Positions 46,711 through 57,050 of a DNA stretch of 64,000 nucleotides are shown piece after piece. The position numbers were made by a program, and so were the translations under genes. Position 1 is the first letter of the stretch. Each line of letters starts with the position of its first letter. The notes under the pieces were generated by a model. The model searched no databases, was not told where the DNA came from, and saw nothing but the letters and a program-made list of their open reading frames with translations. The DNA comes from JALYQB01 sp035640155 (lineage in GTDB: Bacteria; Actinomycetota; Actinomycetes; Mycobacteriales; Pseudonocardiaceae): contig DASQWR010000223.1 in NCBI GenBank assembly GCA_035640155.1, forward strand, positions 9,037-73,036, read 5' to 3'.

Positions 46711-48511
46711 CCGAGACGGGCGGGTCGTTCGACGCGGAATGCTCGCCGAAGGCAGACGGCTTATCGCCGACGGATGACTCGCCTGAGGTGGATGGCCCGC
46801 TCGAGGTGGGCGGCTCGCTCGGGGTGGGTGGTTCGCTCGGGGTGGGCGGCTCGCTCGTGGCGGATGGCGGGGCCGAGTAGGGCATGGCCTTCACCGGGCA
46901 TGGATCGAGCGCCAACTCGGCGAACTGCGGGCCGCTGTCGGGCTCCGGCCTGGTGGTGACCAGGACGAATGAGTAACCGCCGCAGCCCGCAGGAAGGGAG
47001 CGTTCGTCGGTGACCGAGTAGGAGGTGCTCCCGACAAGGGTCTTGGTGACGAACATGCTCGGATACCCCGGACCGAAGTCGCCCAGGCGGCCGCTGCCGT
47101 AGCCGAGAATCAGCTGCACGGGACCAGTGCCGGTGGTGGTGACCTGCACCACGAGCCGGGTGAGGTTTCCCTGGCGGGTGAATGACGACGGCGACACCTC
47201 GCTCACCCGCGTGCGTGAGCCCGGGGGGGCAGCAAGGGGGGTTGGGTTGGACGGGCCCAGCAATCGCCGCATCGGCAGCGGTGCGAACGCCGCAGCGTTC
47301 GGATCGGCCGCGAGGCTGAGCAAGGTCATCCCCGCACCGCCGACGGCCAGCGGAAGTACCATCCCAGACGACATCAGGGACGGACCCAACGCCGACGACG
47401 AGAGCCCGCGGGGTATCCGCTCTCTTTCGGCCGGGTCAAGGCGGGAAGAGGAGCCGGGCCCGTCCGGCCAACCAAAGAAGAAGTTGAGCCCGCCGTTGAT
47501 GTCCCCCCGAGGCACCACCACGGCGAGTGCGAGGCCGAGGACCAGCGTGAAGGCCACCGCCGCCGCGATGCGGCCGGAGCGGCCGAGCTGGAATCCGCCC
47601 ACGAAGGAGCGCCCCCAAGCGGGCCGGTCAGATTTCCCGGCCAAGGTTGCCGGATCGAGACGGAACGGCGGCCGCGCGTCAGCGGCCAGTTCGGCCCGTC
47701 CCTGCGCCTCCCAGCCTGCGCCGTAGCCGCGCACCGCCGCCGACTCGAGCTCGGCGAGGAACTCCGTCGCGTCGGCGGGACGATCCGCAGGAGCCTTGGC
47801 CAGGCCTCGCCGCAGCAGGTCTCGCATCGCCTCCGGCGCCATCTCGATCGGCGGAGGTGTGCTCTCGTGCCGGGAACGCAGCACCGCGAGGTCGTCCGAG
47901 AAGTACGGAGGTCCCCCGGTGACGCACTCGAAGCACATCGCAGCGGCCGCATAGAGGTCTGCGGCCGGGGCCGCCTCCCCCCCACTCCACCGCTCGGGTG
48001 GCAGGTAGAAGCATGTCCCCGACGCCAGTGACAGCGCAGCGAGCGGACCGGTGACACCGAACTCGGCCAGCACGACCCCACCGGTCGGGGTGATCAGCAC
48101 GGTGGCCGGAGTGCAGCCGCGGTGCAGCACTCCCCGGGCGTGTGCGGCCGCCAAGCCGAGCAGCGTGCCCTTGAGCACCGTCAGCGCCGCCTGCGGTCCG
48201 AGCGCGCCCTCCTCACCGAGCAGGGCGCGCAGCGTCACACCGTCGACGTGTTCCCGGACGAGGGCCACCCCCCGATCGGTCTCCACGTCCTCGAGGACGC
48301 GCGCGACGCCGTTGTGCTGCAGGCCGGCGAGCCGCTGCACGTCCGCACGGACCTGCGCGCGGTACCCGGGCTCGCGCAGGGCGGCGGCGGGCAGGAAGCG
48401 GATCACAACCAGACTCCCGCTCGCGTCATGCCTGGCGAGCACCGCGCTTCCGGTGGGGTCCGCGCCGAGACTGCGGATCCGCGTGTAGCCGGACACGGAC
48501 CACTCCGTCAC
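46685..48511 (-). CDS. Membrane-anchored Ser/Thr pseudokinase with extracytoplasmic domain
   Basis: The 608 residues have a kinase-like domain (about 8-270) in which the catalytic set is lost: no glycine loop ([13 protein letters not shown]), LVVIRFL with Arg for the VAIK Lys, [11 protein letters not shown] in place of HRDxKPxN, and AEFGV in place of DFG. A membrane helix follows ([20 protein letters not shown], near 315) and then an extracytoplasmic part with [16 protein letters not shown] and a Cys pair, ending in a Pro/Ser tail with [16 protein letters not shown] repeats. GTG 48511 has gtggaggtgg ahead. It may recruit a partner at the membrane. It occupies the slot of apt, between secF and relA. 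Confidence 0.82.
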   Translation of the reverse strand: MTEWSVSGYTRIRSLGADPTGSAVLARHDASGSLVVIRFLPAAALREPGYRAQVRADVQRLAGLQHNGVARVLEDVETDRGVALVREHVDGVTLRALLGEEGALGPQAALTVLKGTLLGLAAAHARGVLHRGCTPATVLITPTGGVVLAEFGVTGPLAALSLASGTCFYLPPERWSGGEAAPAADLYAAAAMCFECVTGGPPYFSDDLAVLRSRHESTPPPIEMAPEAMRDLLRRGLAKAPADRPADATEFLAELESAAVRGYGAGWEAQGRAELAADARPPFRLDPATLAGKSDRPAWGRSFVGGFQLGRSGRIAAAVAFTLVLGLALAVVVPRGDINGGLNFFFGWPDGPGSSSRLDPAERERIPRGLSSSALGPSLMSSGMVLPLAVGGAGMTLLSLAADPNAAAFAPLPMRRLLGPSNPTPLAAPPGSRTRVSEVSPSSFTRQGNLTRLVVQVTTTGTGPVQLILGYGSGRLGDFGPGYPSMFVTKTLVGSTSYSVTDERSLPAGCGGYSFVLVTTRPEPDSGPQFAELALDPCPVKAMPYSAPPSATSEPPTPSEPPTPSEPPTSSGPSTSGESSVGDKPSAFGEHSASNDPPVSGEPPASPR

Positions 48512-48668
48512 ACCGCCACCTCCACCCCGCACCGTGACGAGGACAACTCGTCACGGAGCGACCTGTCACGGACTACGATCTCAAGGCTACTGCTGTCACG
48601 ACAACTGGGAACGGCTTTGCCCGATTGGGGTTGCCGGAGGCAAGCCGGGGTGAGCCGTGGTGAGCCGG

Positions 48669-49931
48669 TCAGCGCCGCTTCTTGCCAGACGGCCGCCCGG
48701 CCTTGCCCGACGGCCGGCCACCGCGACGCGACTTGGCGGTCTGGCCACGAGCAGCGGGGGCGGACTTTCCGGGCCGGGCGGGCACGCTCGACGTCCCGGC
48801 TAGCGCACGCTCCGGGGAGGGGCTGGCGTCGACTGGCTCGTTCCGCGCCGCCGGCTCCCCGGCGGTGTCCGAGCCGGTGCCGTCGGCTGGGACGCCGTCA
48901 TCGATCTTGCGGGCCAGGTTGGCCCGGCGCTGGGCCACCCGCGCGGCCTGCTGCCGGTAAGCGGGACGTCGCATCGTGAGGTCGACCAGGATCGGGGTGG
49001 CGATGAAGATCGAGGAGAAGACACCCGCGATGATTCCGACCAGCTGCACGAGCGCGAGATCCCGCAGCGTGCCGACGCCGAGCAGTCCGACTCCGATCAC
49101 CAGCAGCCCGAGCACCGGGAGCACCGCGATGAACGAGGTGTTGATCGAGCGCATCAGCGTCTGGTTGACGGCCAGGTTCGCCGCCTCGGGGTAGGTTCGC
49201 CTGCTCAGGCCGAGCAGGCCGCGGGTGTTCTCCTGCACCTTGTCGAACACCACGACCGTGTCGTACAGCGAGAAGCCGAGGATGGTGAGCAGGCCGATCA
49301 CGGTCGCCGGGGTCACCTCGAACCCGGTCATCGAGTAGATGCCCGCGGTCACCACCACGTCGTGGACCAGCGCGACCAGCGCTGCGACGGCCATCCGGAA
49401 CTCGAAGTACACCGCGAGGAACACGCTCACCAGGACGAGGAAGACGATCAACGCGACGAGTGCCTGCTGGGTGATCTCACCCCCCCAGGTGGCGCTGACC
49501 GCGCTGTCGGAGATCACCCCCTGGCTGGGCTGCCCGCCGCGGTCGAGCGGCTGCAGCTGCTCGAACAGCGCAGACTTCAGCTCGACGGTCTCCGCCGCGT
49601 CCAGCGCCTCGGAGCGGATCAGGATGCTGCCGGCATCCCCGCGGCCGACGACCTGGACCGTCGCCGGTGGCTCCCCGAGAGCGTCGGTGTAGACCTGCTC
49701 GACCTGCTGGGTAGTGATCGCGCCCTTCGCCCCGGTCGCGGGCAGCTGCACCCGGGTGCCGCCCTCGAAGTCGATGCCGAGGTTGAAGCCCCGGAACAGC
49801 ATCGATCCGACGCAGACCAGGAACAGCACCAGGGTGGCCGCGTACCAGGTGCGACGCCGGCCGACGATGTCGAACGCGCCGGTGCCGCGGTAGAGGCGGG
49901 CGGACAGGCTCTCGCGCTCCGTGCCGCTCAC
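48669..49931 (-). CDS. secF: Protein-export membrane protein SecF
   Basis: Partner of SecD that helps SecYEG with late translocation. The 420 residues have six helices, the periplasmic GIDFEGGTRVQL motif after helix 1, and the conserved YFEFRMAVAALVALVHDVVVT and FSLYDTVVVFDKVQEN segments. A long basic, low-complexity tail (about 335-420, ending RPSGKAGRPSGKKRR) is typical of actinobacteria. It starts two bases past the secD stop. A small hairpin (TTGCC/GGCAA, 48631-48643) follows the gene. Confidence 0.95.
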   Translation of the reverse strand: MSGTERESLSARLYRGTGAFDIVGRRRTWYAATLVLFLVCVGSMLFRGFNLGIDFEGGTRVQLPATGAKGAITTQQVEQVYTDALGEPPATVQVVGRGDAGSILIRSEALDAAETVELKSALFEQLQPLDRGGQPSQGVISDSAVSATWGGEITQQALVALIVFLVLVSVFLAVYFEFRMAVAALVALVHDVVVTAGIYSMTGFEVTPATVIGLLTILGFSLYDTVVVFDKVQENTRGLLGLSRRTYPEAANLAVNQTLMRSINTSFIAVLPVLGLLVIGVGLLGVGTLRDLALVQLVGIIAGVFSSIFIATPILVDLTMRRPAYRQQAARVAQRRANLARKIDDGVPADGTGSDTAGEPAARNEPVDASPSPERALAGTSSVPARPGKSAPAARGQTAKSRRGGRPSGKAGRPSGKKRR

Positions 49932-49932
49932 C

Positions 49933-51600
49933 TCAGGCTCCCTTCGCGATCGGACCGCCCACGGGCCCTGCAGCGGCGGCCATCCGCTGCACCCCGCCGA
50001 GCCCGGACAGACCCGGGCGGGACAGTAACTTCGAGTGGGACGCCATGGCCACCAGCGGGTGGGTCACCAGGAACACCACCACGAGGTCGAGTACCGTGGA
50101 CATGCCCAGGGTGAATGCGAAGCCCTTCACCTGTCCGACGGCCAGGACGTAGAGCACCGCCGCAGCGAGGAAGCTCACCGCGTCCGCGGACAGGATGGTG
50201 CGCCGGGCGCGCACCCAGCCGCGGGGTACCGCCGACCGGAAGGTGCGCCCCTCGCGGATCTCGTCCTTCAGCCGTTCGAAGAACACCACGAACGAGTCCG
50301 CCGTGATGCCGATGGCGACGATGAACCCGGCGACGCCGGCGAGGTCGAGGGTGAAGCCGATCCAGCGCCCCAGCAGCACCAGCACGGCGTAGACCACCAC
50401 GCCGGACAGCACCAGGGACAGGATCGTCAGCACGCCCAGCAGCCGGTAGTAGAAGAGGCAGTAGACGAACACCACCGCAAGCCCGACCGCACCCGCGATG
50501 ACTCCGGCCCGCAGCGACGCGAGACCCAGGGTCGCGGAGACCGTCTCGGATTCGGAGGATTCGAAGGACAGCGGCAGCGAGCCGTACTTGAGGATGTCGG
50601 CCAGGTCCTGCGCCTGCGCCTGGCTGAACTGTCCGGTGATCTGGGTGCCGCCGCCGAAGATCGGCTGGTTCACCCGCGGGGCCGACACCACCTCGCCGTC
50701 GAGTACGAACGCGGCCTGCTGGCCTACGTTGGCGGCGGTGAACTCGCCCCAGATCCGGGAGCCCTCGCCGGTGAAGTCCAGGTTCACCACGTAGGAGGTG
50801 CCGTTCGGGGGAACGCCCGCGGAGGCGCCCGTGATCTCCTCGCCGGACAGCAGCGCCGGCTCGAGGATGTACTTGAGCGCACCGTCCTGGTCGCAGGTGA
50901 CCAGCGGCAGGTTCGGGTCCTCATTGCCGCGCAGCGGGTCCGGCGCTGTGCAGTCCAGCGCGAGCAGTGCCTGCTGCTGCACGGCCGGGTCGGTGCTCTG
51001 CCGGGTCTGTCGGGCCTGCTGGATCTCGGCAGCGACCTCGGGGTCGGCCGGGGCGTCCGGCGCCTCGCCGATCGGGGCCGGCGCCGACGTGCTCGGCGTG
51101 GGCTCGCTCGACGGTGGGGGTGTCGGTTCCACCTGCTGGGGGGCCACCGGGGCGGGCTGGTCCTGAGGCTGCGGGAGGGGCTCCGCGGACGGGTCGGCTG
51201 GCGCCCCGGGCGGCTGGGCAGGGATCGGCTGGCCCACCACCTTGCGGATGTAGAGCTTGGCGGTCTGCCCGAGGGCGCGGGCCTGCTCACCGTCCTCCCC
51301 GGGCACGGTGATGATGAGGTTGGAGCCGTCCTGCACGACCTCGGCGCCGCTGACGCCAATACCGTTGACCCGCTCCTCGATGATCTGGCGCGCCTGGTCG
51401 AGTTGCTCGCGGGTCGGTTCCGCCCCGTCCGGGGTCCGGGCCGTCAGGGTGACCCGGGTGCCGCCCTGCAGGTCGATGCCGAGCTTGGGTGTCGGGTCAC
51501 CGCTGCCGGTGAAGAAGACCAGGGAGTAGAGCACGGCGACGACGCCGACGAACGACGCCAGGTAACGCCAGGGGCGGAACTGCCCGGACGGTGGTGCCAC
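49933..51600 (-). CDS. secD: Protein-export membrane protein SecD
   Basis: The 555 residues show one N-terminal helix, [33 protein letters not shown], then a long Pro/Gln-rich insert in the first periplasmic domain (about 130-195, [20 protein letters not shown]), the P1 head, and five C-terminal helices with [28 protein letters not shown]. The insert is a normal actinobacterial feature. It is followed directly by secF. Confidence 0.95.
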   Translation of the reverse strand: MAPPSGQFRPWRYLASFVGVVAVLYSLVFFTGSGDPTPKLGIDLQGGTRVTLTARTPDGAEPTREQLDQARQIIEERVNGIGVSGAEVVQDGSNLIITVPGEDGEQARALGQTAKLYIRKVVGQPIPAQPPGAPADPSAEPLPQPQDQPAPVAPQQVEPTPPPSSEPTPSTSAPAPIGEAPDAPADPEVAAEIQQARQTRQSTDPAVQQQALLALDCTAPDPLRGNEDPNLPLVTCDQDGALKYILEPALLSGEEITGASAGVPPNGTSYVVNLDFTGEGSRIWGEFTAANVGQQAAFVLDGEVVSAPRVNQPIFGGGTQITGQFSQAQAQDLADILKYGSLPLSFESSESETVSATLGLASLRAGVIAGAVGLAVVFVYCLFYYRLLGVLTILSLVLSGVVVYAVLVLLGRWIGFTLDLAGVAGFIVAIGITADSFVVFFERLKDEIREGRTFRSAVPRGWVRARRTILSADAVSFLAAAVLYVLAVGQVKGFAFTLGMSTVLDLVVVFLVTHPLVAMASHSKLLSRPGLSGLGGVQRMAAAAGPVGGPIAKGA

Positions 51601-51624
51601 GATCGGTGGTTCTCCTCGCAGAAG

Positions 51625-52008
51625 TCAGGCTCGCCCTCGCGCATCACGCGGCGCCGCGTCGCCGGGCACCTCGTCATCTCCCGGCCTCTCGTCGTCCCTG
51701 GGCAGCTCGTCGTCCCTGGGCAGCTCGTCGCTGTCCTGGGCGATTTCCTCAGGATCGACGACTTTCTCCCGGATCGCGGCCCGTACCCAGGTGGTGTGCA
51801 CGCCTGGGGCGATCTCCAGGTCGAGGGTGTCCTCCCCCAGAGCGGCGACGGTGCCGCGCAGCCCGGAGGTGGTCATCACCAGGTCGCCCACCTCCAGCGA
51901 GCTCTGCAGCTCCTGCGCCTCGCGCAACGCCCGCTTCTGGCGGCGCGCACCCAGGATCAGCGGCAGCGCGAGCACCATGAGGAACAGCAGCAGGATCAAC
52001 GATTCCAT
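51625..52008 (-). CDS. yajC: Preprotein translocase subunit YajC
   Basis: Single-span accessory of SecDF. The 127 residues start MESLILLLFLMVLALPLILG, followed by RRQKRALREAQELQSSLEVGDLVMTTSGLRGTV, the YajC core. The tail has near-repeats DELPRDDELPRDDERPGDDE, an acidic low-complexity stretch coded by tandem DNA units. Start is one of two adjacent ATGs (52011, 52008); ggaga just ahead favours the second. Confidence 0.93.
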   Translation of the reverse strand: MESLILLLFLMVLALPLILGARRQKRALREAQELQSSLEVGDLVMTTSGLRGTVAALGEDTLDLEIAPGVHTTWVRAAIREKVVDPEEIAQDSDELPRDDELPRDDERPGDDEVPGDAAPRDARGRA

Positions 52009-52086
52009 CATTCTCCGTTCACATCTGGAGTCCACACCTGGACGCCACTTCCCGAGTGTGCCAGGTCGGCCGGTGCACGGCCCCGC

Positions 52087-53145
52087 TCAGGTCTCGAACA
52101 GGGTGGGCGCGGGGTCTGCGGGGGCATCGGGCGGCGGTTCCAGCCGCAGGTGCCGCCAAGCCGCAGCGGTGGACACCCGGCCCCGCGGCGTGCGGGCCAG
52201 CATCCCGGCTCGCACGAGGAACGGCTCGCACACCTCCTCGACCGTCGCCGGCTCCTCTCCCACTGCCACCGCCAGCGTCGACACCCCAACGGGGCCGCCG
52301 CCGAAGGTCCGCACCAGCGCGGTGAGCACGGCCCGGTCGAGCCGGTCGAGCCCGAGCTCGTCGACGTCGTACACCGCGAGGCCTGCCCTGGCGACCTCAA
52401 GGGTCACCACGCCGTCCGCGCGGACCTCCGCATAGTCGCGTACCCGGCGCAGCAGCCGGTTCGCGATCCGCGGAGTACCACGGGAGCGCGCCGCGATCTC
52501 GGCCGCACCGTCGGATCGCAGGTCCACCCCGAGGATGCCGGCCGAGCGGCGCAGCACCTGCTCCAGCTCTGCCGGCTCGTAGAACTCCATGTGCGCGGTG
52601 AACCCGAACCGGTCACGCAACGGCCCGGTCAGCGCGCCGGACCGGGTGGTGGCGCCGACCAGGGTGAACGGGGCGATCTCCAGCGGGATCGAGGTCGCGC
52701 CGGGCCCCTTGCCGACCACCACGTCGACCCGGAAGTCCTCCATGGCCAGGTAGAGCATCTCTTCGGCGGGCCGGGCAATCCGATGGATCTCGTCGATGAA
52801 CAGCACGTCACCGTCGACGAGGTTCGACAGCATCGCCGCCAGGTCTCCGGCCCGTTCGAGGGCCGGTCCGGAGGTGACCCGGATGGCGGCGCCGAGCTCG
52901 GCGGCAATGATCATGGCAAGGCTGGTCTTGCCGAGCCCGGGTGGGCCGGAGAGCAGCACGTGGTCCGGCGCGGCGCCGCGCCGCCGGGCACCCTCGAGCA
53001 CCAGGTCGAGCTGCTCGCGCACCCGCGCCTGCCCGATGAACTCGGTCAGCCGCCGGGGGCGCAGCGTCGCCTCGAGGTCGACGTCGGACGGGTCCGCCTC
53101 CGGAGCCAACGCCGGTAATGTCCCGCCCGCGTCGTCGCTGCTCAC
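52087..53145 (-). CDS. ruvB: Holliday junction helicase RuvB
   Basis: AAA+ motor for branch migration. The 352 residues contain [19 protein letters not shown], Walker [22 protein letters not shown] near residue 75, Walker [11 protein letters not shown] near 125, the arginine-finger region RDRFGFT and the wing-helix C-terminus. GTG start overlaps the ruvA stop by 4 bases. Confidence 0.96.
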   Translation of the reverse strand: MSSDDAGGTLPALAPEADPSDVDLEATLRPRRLTEFIGQARVREQLDLVLEGARRRGAAPDHVLLSGPPGLGKTSLAMIIAAELGAAIRVTSGPALERAGDLAAMLSNLVDGDVLFIDEIHRIARPAEEMLYLAMEDFRVDVVVGKGPGATSIPLEIAPFTLVGATTRSGALTGPLRDRFGFTAHMEFYEPAELEQVLRRSAGILGVDLRSDGAAEIAARSRGTPRIANRLLRRVRDYAEVRADGVVTLEVARAGLAVYDVDELGLDRLDRAVLTALVRTFGGGPVGVSTLAVAVGEEPATVEEVCEPFLVRAGMLARTPRGRVSTAAAWRHLRLEPPPDAPADPAPTLFET

Positions 53146-53753
53146 CGGTTGCGGCCCAGCCGGGTGAGCGCGTTGCGCAGCACGGCACCGGTGTCGGCGT
53201 GGCTACCGTCGCTACCGTCGCTGCCGTCCCCGAGCACCGCCTCGACGGCCTGCTCGGCCTGGCGGGCGGCGAACCCGAGCCCGACCAGTGCCTCGACGAC
53301 CTGGGTGCGTGCCGCGCCGCCGCCAACGGGACCGGTCGTGGCACTGGGGGCGACCGCGCCGACCTTGTCCCGCAGCTCCACGACGAGCCGCTCCGCCCCC
53401 TTGCGGCCGATGCCCGGCACCGAGGTGAGCACGGTGAGGTCGCCATCGCCCAGCGCGCGGCGCAGCGTCTCGGGGTCGAGCACGGCCAGCGTCGCCAGCG
53501 CCAGCCGAGGTCCGAAGCCGGACACCGTCTGCAGCAGTCCGAACAGTCCCCGGGCCTCGGGATCGGCGAAGCCGTACAAGGTCAGCGAGTCCTCCCGTAC
53601 CACCAGCGCGGTCGTGAGCCGGGCCTGCTTCCCGCAGCGCAGCGTGGCCAGCGTGGCGGGCGCCGCGTGCACCGCGAGCCCGACCCCGCCGACCTCCACC
53701 ACGGCATGGTCCAGGCTGATCGAGAGCACCTCGCCACGAACCGAGGAGATCAC
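53142..53753 (-). CDS. ruvA: Holliday junction DNA helicase subunit RuvA
   Basis: Tetrameric junction-binding subunit. The 203 residues have the OB domain ([20 protein letters not shown]), the helix-hairpin-helix pair ([17 protein letters not shown] and [19 protein letters not shown]) and the C-terminal RuvB-binding domain ([19 protein letters not shown]). [11 protein letters not shown] linker arises from a short DNA repeat. GTG 53753 has ggaggtgggg ahead and overlaps ruvC by 4 bases. Confidence 0.95.
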   Translation of the reverse strand: MISSVRGEVLSISLDHAVVEVGGVGLAVHAAPATLATLRCGKQARLTTALVVREDSLTLYGFADPEARGLFGLLQTVSGFGPRLALATLAVLDPETLRRALGDGDLTVLTSVPGIGRKGAERLVVELRDKVGAVAPSATTGPVGGGAARTQVVEALVGLGFAARQAEQAVEAVLGDGSDGSDGSHADTGAVLRNALTRLGRNR

Positions 53754-54283
53754 GCCCCACCTCCTCGACGAACCGCGGCGGCGAGCCGCGCCCGCGCGAG
53801 GCGGGCCTCCATCGGCGCCCGCCACAGGTGACACACCGCCAGCGCCAGCGCGTCCGCGGCATCGGCCGGGCGCGGCACCGCGGGCAGCGCGAGCAGCCGG
53901 GTCACCATCACCGTCACCTGGGCCTTGCCGGCCCGGCCGGAGCCAGTGACCGCGGCCTTGACCTCGCTGGGCGTGTGGAACGCGACCGGGATCCCGCGCC
54001 GGGTCGCCAGCAGCGCCACCACGCCCCCGACCTGCGCGGTGCCCATAGCCGAGCGCACGTTGTGCTGACTGAAAACCCGCTCCACGGCGACGACGTCGGG
54101 GGCGTGCTCATCCAACCAGCCCTCGACGGTGTCCGCGAGTGTGCTCAACCGGGGCCCCAGCTCGACGTCCGGCGACGTGCGCACAACGGCCACGGCAACG
54201 CAGCTCACCATGCGCCCGGCACCGCCGTCGACCACGCCGAGCCCGCAGCGTGTCAGCCCGGGGTCCACGCCCAGCACCCGCAC
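53750..54283 (-). CDS. ruvC: Crossover junction endodeoxyribonuclease RuvC
   Basis: Resolves Holliday junctions. The 177 residues have the catalytic acids in [30 protein letters not shown] and the C-terminal [18 protein letters not shown]. Strong ggaggagg precedes the start. First gene of ruvC-ruvA-ruvB, downstream of yebC and behind a LexA box. Confidence 0.96.
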   Translation of the reverse strand: MRVLGVDPGLTRCGLGVVDGGAGRMVSCVAVAVVRTSPDVELGPRLSTLADTVEGWLDEHAPDVVAVERVFSQHNVRSAMGTAQVGGVVALLATRRGIPVAFHTPSEVKAAVTGSGRAGKAQVTVMVTRLLALPAVPRPADAADALALAVCHLWRAPMEARLARARLAAAVRRGGGA

Positions 54284-54300
54284 CGGCCACCTCCTCCGTG

Positions 54301-54316
54301 ACGAACAGGCGTTCGA
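54301..54316. promoter_or_regulatory. LexA (SOS) box ahead of ruvCAB
   Basis: ACGAAC-AGGC-GTTCGA matches the SOS box TCGAAC-N4-GTTCGA at 11 of 12 fixed bases. It lies 18 bases upstream of the ruvC start, the expected place for damage induction of ruvCAB, as in mycobacteria. Confidence 0.75.
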
Positions 54317-54391
54317 GCCGGAGGCTACCCGGGAGCCGGGCGAGGACCGCGACGACGCGCGGGTCTGGTGAAACCCCCCTGGTGAAACCCC

Positions 54392-55150
54392 TCAGCCCAC
54401 CTCGGCCATCACCTCGTCGGTGACGTCGAAGTTCGCGTAGACGTTCTGCACGTCGTCGCAGTCCTCCAGCGCGTCGATCAGCTTGAACACCTTGCGGGCG
54501 CCCTCCGCGTCCAGCGGGGTACTCGCCGAGGGTAGGAAGCTGACGTCGGCGGAGTCGTAGTCGATACCGGCGTGCTGCAGCGCGGAACGGACCGCGACCA
54601 GGTCGGTGGCCTCGGAGACCACCTCGAAGGACTCGCCGAGGTCGTTGACCTCCTCGGCTCCGGCGTCGAGCACCGCGTCGACCACGGCATCCTCGGTAAC
54701 CGTGGTGTGCTGCGCCTTGGGCAGCAGCACCACACCCTTGCGGGTGAACAGGAACGACACCGATCCGGCGTCGGCCATCGAACCGCCGTTGCGGGTCATC
54801 GCGGTCCGCACCTCACCCGCGGCGCGGTTGCGGTTGTCGGTCAGGCACTCGACGAGGATCGCCGTCCCGCCCGGGCCGTAGCCCTCGTACATGATCGTCT
54901 GATACTCGGCTCCACCGGCGTCGGCGCCCGACCCGCGCTTGACCGCGCGGTCGATGTTGTCCCCGGGCACCGAGCTCTTCTTCGCCTTCTGGATCGCGTC
55001 GAACAGCGTCGGGTTGCCATCGGGGTCGGCACCGCCGACCCGCGCCGCCACCTCGATGTTCTTGATCAGCTTGGCGAACATCTTGCCGCGCCTGGCGTCG
55101 ACCACGGCCTTCTTGTGTTTCGTGGTGGCCCACTTGGAGTGGCCGCTCAT
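54392..55150 (-). CDS. yebC: YebC/PmpR family regulatory protein
   Basis: Cytoplasmic protein of the TACO1/YebC family, now linked to translation of difficult sequences. The 252 residues start with the hallmark [22 protein letters not shown] and include [27 protein letters not shown] and the C-terminal [17 protein letters not shown]. The gene lies between pdxT and ruvC as in other actinobacteria. Confidence 0.96.
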   Translation of the reverse strand: MSGHSKWATTKHKKAVVDARRGKMFAKLIKNIEVAARVGGADPDGNPTLFDAIQKAKKSSVPGDNIDRAVKRGSGADAGGAEYQTIMYEGYGPGGTAILVECLTDNRNRAAGEVRTAMTRNGGSMADAGSVSFLFTRKGVVLLPKAQHTTVTEDAVVDAVLDAGAEEVNDLGESFEVVSEATDLVAVRSALQHAGIDYDSADVSFLPSASTPLDAEGARKVFKLIDALEDCDDVQNVYANFDVTDEVMAEVG

Positions 55151-55187
55151 CCGTCCGTGCTCCTCGTCCGCCGGCCGGGCCGGCTCG

Positions 55188-55817
55188 TCATCCCCGCGGG
55201 ACGGCGGCCTGCCGGACCGTCTCGCAGAACAGCTGGTGCACCCGTCGATCACCGGTCAGCTCGGGGTGGAACGCGGTGGCCAGTACGCTCCCCTGCCGAA
55301 CCGCGACGATCCTACCGGCGGCCGATCCCGCACCAGGGACCTCGGGCACCCTGGCGAGCACCTCGACCTGGGGATCCGCCTCCTCGACCCAGGGCGCGCG
55401 GATGAACACCGCACGCATCGGGCCACCGCTGACCTCGGCGAAGTCCAGGTCCGCCTCGAACGAGTCGACCTGCCGGCCGAAGGCGTTGCGCCGGACCACG
55501 ACGTCCAACCCGCCGAGCTGCTGCTGATCGGACCTACCGTCCAGAACCTCGCGGCCGAGCAGGATCATTCCCGCGCAGGACCCGTAGGCCGGCATCCCGT
55601 CGCGCAGGCGCCCCCGCAGCGGCTCGAGGAGGTCGAACGCGACGAGCAGCCGGCTGATCGTGGTGGACTCCCCGCCCGGGATGACCAGCGCGTCGACCTC
55701 CGCCAGCTCCGCAGGCCGGCGGACGAGGCGACTGCGCAACCCGCACTCGGCCAGCGCTCGCTGGTGCTCGCGGACATCGCCCTGCAGGCCCAGCACGCCG
55801 ACGAGAGGAACGGTCAC
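55188..55817 (-). CDS. pdxT: Pyridoxal 5'-phosphate synthase glutaminase subunit
   Basis: Supplies ammonia to PdxS. The 209 residues have [28 protein letters not shown], the nucleophile elbow [11 protein letters not shown] and the His in [12 protein letters not shown] start at 55817. About 120 bases separate it from pdxS, containing the duplicated palindrome. Confidence 0.95.
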   Translation of the reverse strand: MTVPLVGVLGLQGDVREHQRALAECGLRSRLVRRPAELAEVDALVIPGGESTTISRLLVAFDLLEPLRGRLRDGMPAYGSCAGMILLGREVLDGRSDQQQLGGLDVVVRRNAFGRQVDSFEADLDFAEVSGGPMRAVFIRAPWVEEADPQVEVLARVPEVPGAGSAAGRIVAVRQGSVLATAFHPELTGDRRVHQLFCETVRQAAVPRG

Positions 55818-55843
55818 GGCTGCCGAGATTAGGCTCCACGAGT

Positions 55844-55900
55844 GCCACATGGATCCATGCGGCACTGCCTCGGCTCCCACAACTGCCACAGGGATCCATG
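55844..55900. repeat. Duplicated BamHI-centred palindrome in the pdxS-pdxT spacer
   Basis: GCCACATGGATCCATG (55844-55859) and GCCACAGGGATCCATG (55885-55900) are direct repeats 41 bases apart. The first contains the 12-bp perfect palindrome CATGGATCCATG. They could be operator sites or copies of a short dispersed repeat. Confidence 0.6.
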
Positions 55901-55940
55901 TCGCGGTGTGATGGTGGTACCCGGACGCCGAGCCGCGCGG

Positions 55941-56858
55941 TCACCAGCCCCGCTCGGCCAGCCGCTGCGCGTCCGGTTGCTCGGCCAGGTTGATGCCTCC
56001 CATCGCCTCGCCGAGGCCCCGGGACACCTTGGCAATCATCTCCGGGTCGTCGTGGAAGGTGGTGGCCTTGACGATCGCCTCGGCACGCTTGGCCGGGTCC
56101 CCGGACTTGAAAATCCCGGAGCCGACGAACACGCCCTCCGCGCCGAGCTGCATCATCATCGCCGCGTCCGCGGGAGTGGCGATGCCGCCGGCGGTGAACA
56201 GCACCACCGGAAGCGCGCCCGCCGCCGCCACCTCGCGCACCAGCTCCACCGGTGCGCGCAGCTCCTTGGCCACGGCGTAGAGCTCGTCGGCGTCCATCGC
56301 GGACAGCTGGCGGATCCCGGCCCGGATCGCGCGCATGTGCCGGGTCGCCTCGACGACGTTGCCGGTGCCGGCCTCACCCTTGGAACGGATCATCGCTGCG
56401 CCCTCGGAGATGCGGCGCAGGGCCTCGCCCAGGTCCGTCGCGCCGCACACGAAGGGTACGACGAAGGCGAACTTGTCGATGTGGTGTGCCTCGTCCGCCG
56501 GGGTCAGCACCTCGGACTCGTCGACGTAGTCCACGCCGATCGCCTGCAGCACCTGGGCCTCGACGAAGTGCCCGATGCGTGCCTTGGCCATCACGGGGAT
56601 GGACACCGCATCGACGATCCCGGCGACCATGTCCGGGTCGCTCATCCGCGCCACGCCACCCTGTGCCCGGATGTCTGCCGGCACCCGCTCCAGCGCCATC
56701 ACGGCCACCGCGCCGGCGTCCTCGGCGATCCTCGCCTGCTCTGGGGTGACCACGTCCATGATCACGCCGCCCTTGAGCATCTCGGCCATCCCGCGCTTGA
56801 CCCGAGCGGACCCGAGCTGCTGGTCGGTGATCGGGGTGGTGCTGTTCTCGGCGGGCAC
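55941..56858 (-). CDS. pdxS: Pyridoxal 5'-phosphate synthase lyase subunit
   Basis: Makes PLP from ribose 5-phosphate, glyceraldehyde 3-phosphate and ammonia. The 305 residues include [17 protein letters not shown] with the Schiff-base region, [37 protein letters not shown] and [25 protein letters not shown] 56858 gives the typical N-terminus. Divergent from the EF-G-like gene, with about 190 bases between. Confidence 0.96.
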   Translation of the reverse strand: MPAENSTTPITDQQLGSARVKRGMAEMLKGGVIMDVVTPEQARIAEDAGAVAVMALERVPADIRAQGGVARMSDPDMVAGIVDAVSIPVMAKARIGHFVEAQVLQAIGVDYVDESEVLTPADEAHHIDKFAFVVPFVCGATDLGEALRRISEGAAMIRSKGEAGTGNVVEATRHMRAIRAGIRQLSAMDADELYAVAKELRAPVELVREVAAAGALPVVLFTAGGIATPADAAMMMQLGAEGVFVGSGIFKSGDPAKRAEAIVKATTFHDDPEMIAKVSRGLGEAMGGINLAEQPDAQRLAERGW

Positions 56859-57050
56859 GGCGGTTTCGCTCCTCGGGCCGGCGGGTGCGGATGGGCGGCG
56901 GTCGTACGCTTGCGGGCCGCTCGTCCCCATCGTACGGCCACGGCGCGGGAGCGCCGGAACGGCGAGGACGGTGACCGAACAGGGGTTGCCTACGGAAGCC
57001 GCGCAGTGTGAGATCGACTGAACCAGCAGCCGCAGCCGGGAGTGGTGTCG

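Noticed and set aside
50035..53118. Long plus-strand open frame of over 1000 codons opposite secD, yajC and ruvB
   Set aside because: It mirrors third-position GC bias of the well-supported minus-strand genes and has no motifs of its own.
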